Shown in pieces: positions 62,962 to 64,000 of a DNA stretch of 64,000 nt. The DNA is from Thauera sp. K11. Lineage in GTDB: Bacteria > Pseudomonadota > Gammaproteobacteria > Burkholderiales > Rhodocyclaceae. Every line of letters begins with the position of its first letter. Positions within the stretch are counted from its first letter, which is position 1. The notes beneath the pieces were generated by a model that did not search any database, was not told the origin of the DNA, and worked only from the letters and a program-made list of their open reading frames with translations. The position numbers were made by a program, and so were the translations under genes. Location: NCBI RefSeq assembly GCF_002354895.1, contig NZ_CP023439.1, positions 1,612,001 through 1,676,000 on the forward strand, given 5' to 3'.

Positions 62962-63537
62962 TCACTCCGCGTCGTGCTGCGTCAGCAGCGGCAGCGCGCG
63001 GTGCAGATAGTAGCCCATTGACCACAGGGTGAGCGCCGCCGCGACGTAGATCAGGATGCTGCCGAGCAGGCGCACGTCGATCGACAGCACCGGCGCATCG
63101 AACAGCAGCAGCGGAATCGCCGCCATCTGCGCCGCGGTCTTGAGCTTGCCGATGTAGGCCACCGCGACGCTCGCCGAGCGTCCCACCCTCGCCATCCATT
63201 CGCGCAGCGCCGAAATGGTGATCTCGCGGCCGATGATCACCACCGCGATGATGGCGTCGACCCGCGCGAGCTGGACCAGCAGGATGAGCGCCGCCGCCAC
63301 CATCAGCTTGTCCGCCACGGGATCGAGGAAGGCGCCGAAGGCCGAGGTCTGGTGCAGCGCCCTCGCCAGGTAGCCGTCGAACCAGTCGGTGACCGCCGCG
63401 ATGACGAAGAGCAGCGTCGCCAGTTCGTTGCGGTGAGTCGTGGTCATCCAGCTCTCGGGCAGGTAGAAGATCCCGACGAACAGCGGAATCAGCGCGATGC
63501 GCGCCCAGGTCAGGGAATTGGGAATATTGAATGGCAT
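62962..63537 (-). CDS. pgsA: CDP-diacylglycerol--glycerol-3-phosphate 3-phosphatidyltransferase
   Basis: Membrane enzyme making phosphatidylglycerol-phosphate. The CDP-alcohol phosphotransferase motif D54G-x2-A58R-x8-G68-x3-D72-x3-D76 is complete. The 191-residue protein has about five to six membrane helices and begins MPFNIPNSLTWARI, typical of PgsA. In many proteobacteria it follows uvrC; here uvrC is about 20 kb away on the other strand. Confidence 0.97.
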   Translation of the reverse strand: MPFNIPNSLTWARIALIPLFVGIFYLPESWMTTTHRNELATLLFVIAAVTDWFDGYLARALHQTSAFGAFLDPVADKLMVAAALILLVQLARVDAIIAVVIIGREITISALREWMARVGRSASVAVAYIGKLKTAAQMAAIPLLLFDAPVLSIDVRLLGSILIYVAAALTLWSMGYYLHRALPLLTQHDAE

Positions 63538-63710
63538 GCGGGGCGGCGCGGATTCTTGTCTTTGTTACGGCTGGAAGTATATCAGCGGCCCGGGCACACA
63601 TCGCGCGGCAGGCCCGTCGCGCCTGTCCGGGCCGGCGCGACGATCGATGCGTCTGCAGGGGACCCGCCGGAGCAGATTCCCTGCAGGACGAGCGCTTTTC
63701 CACGAGCGGG

Positions 63711-63738
63711 TTGACTGCAGGGGAAGATCGGCTAGAAT
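63711..63738 (+). promoter_or_regulatory. Promoter of plus-strand tRNA-Gly
   Basis: TTGACT (63711-63716), 16 bp, TAGAAT (63733-63738), one mismatch in each box, 15 nt before the tRNA. Confidence 0.88.
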
Positions 63739-63753
63739 GCCGCCCTTCACCAC

Positions 63754-63829
63754 GCGGGAATAGCTCAGTTGGTAGAGCGCAACCTTGCCAAGGTTGAGGT
63801 CGCGAGTTCGAGACTCGTTTCCCGCTCCA
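63754..63829 (+). tRNA. tRNA-Gly (GCC), plus-strand copy
   Basis: Same 76 nt as the minus-strand copy, with anticodon GCC and encoded CCA. The two copies flank pgsA in inverted orientation; identity stops at the tRNA ends. It has its own promoter and terminator. Confidence 0.98.
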
Positions 63830-63872
63830 GAATTTGTTCTGCAGCAGTTCCACTGAGTGCTGCAAGTTATTG

Positions 63873-63898
63873 AAAAATGGGGCGAAAGCCCCATTTTT
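63873..63898 (+). terminator. Intrinsic terminator after tRNA-Gly
   Basis: A perfect 11-bp stem AAAAATGGGGC/GCCCCATTTTT closed by a GAAA tetraloop and ending in five Ts. The remaining 102 nt to the window end show no supported feature. Confidence 0.92.
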
Positions 63899-64000
63899 CA
63901 TTCTGACCAAGTCCGCCGGAGCCTGCCCACGGCCGCGACTTCGCAGTCCATTTTCCAGTCCATGTTTGCGGGGACGGCGGACCCGGATTCCTGTCGGCGG

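Noticed and set aside
62817..63829. The two tRNA-Gly copies as ends of a mobile element or att sites
   Set aside because: Identity stops exactly at the tRNA ends, only pgsA lies between, and no integrase is present.

Overview
The window is a compact, very GC-rich stretch of a bacterial chromosome. Its gene content and order point to a betaproteobacterium, most likely Rhodocyclales (Azoarcus/Thauera/Zoogloea relatives). The clues are a yceD-rpmF-plsX-fabHDG-acpP-fabF block, a complete rpoE-rseA-rseB-rseC-degP operon followed by lepA-lepB-DUF4845-rnc-era-recO-pdxJ-acpS, and an RNase E with a long acidic/Arg-rich tail. The order-level assignment is inference from synteny. No rRNA, CRISPR array, transposase or prophage gene was seen.

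Layout. 1-1.4 kb: a truncated sensor kinase and its OmpR-type regulator. 1.5-8.6 kb: a periplasmic SRPBCC protein, an unassigned membrane protein, alanine dehydrogenase with moaA, and a Lon-like protease. 8.6-8.9 kb: two identical tandem tRNA-Asn genes. 9-12.9 kb: aromatic aminotransferase, uvrB and a low-molecular-weight phosphatase. 13-19.5 kb: rne and, divergently, rluC with a HAD phosphatase; then a tetrapyrrole-methylase-fold enzyme and a Maf/YceF nucleotide pyrophosphatase. 19.6-25.8 kb: ribosomal protein L32 and fatty-acid synthesis, with terminators after rpmF, fabG and acpP. 25.8-28 kb: a YgfX-like protein tail-to-tail with nadB. 28.1-32.5 kb: the sigma-E envelope-stress operon. 32.5-39.2 kb: translation, secretion, RNA processing, repair and cofactor genes. 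39.3-46.4 kb: a Fic protein, nagZ, a 100-nt structured palindrome, uvrC and an unusual ATP-grasp protein. 46.6-49.9 kb: ovoA translationally coupled to a degenerate ADP-ribosylglycohydrolase-like gene. 50-50.9 kb: an orphan ribbon-helix-helix protein and a YkgJ-type cysteine-cluster protein. 50.9-62.4 kb (minus strand): a glycogen operon glgB-glgX-pgm-glgC-glgA-glgP. 62.6-63.9 kb: tRNA-Cys, tRNA-Gly, pgsA and a second, inverted tRNA-Gly.

How the genes work together. FabD/FabH/FabG/FabF act on AcpP, which AcpS (also here) converts to its holo form, and PlsX passes acyl groups towards phospholipid synthesis, where PgsA acts. RpoE with RseA/RseB/RseC and DegP form the envelope stress circuit, next to signal peptidase LepB. 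The glg genes build (GlgC, GlgA, GlgB) and degrade (GlgP, GlgX) glycogen, and Pgm links glucose-1-P with glucose-6-P. UvrB and UvrC belong to nucleotide excision repair.

The parts least explained by known biology are the ovoA/ARH-like pair, the KaiC-like/PEP-synthase-like fusion after uvrC, the start codon of fic inside a perfect hairpin, the structured palindrome before uvrC, and a terminator that abuts lepA with no visible ribosome binding site. Many genes overlap by 4 nt (ATGA or GTGA), so translational coupling is common. Positions were read by eye; start-codon choices are inferences where noted.
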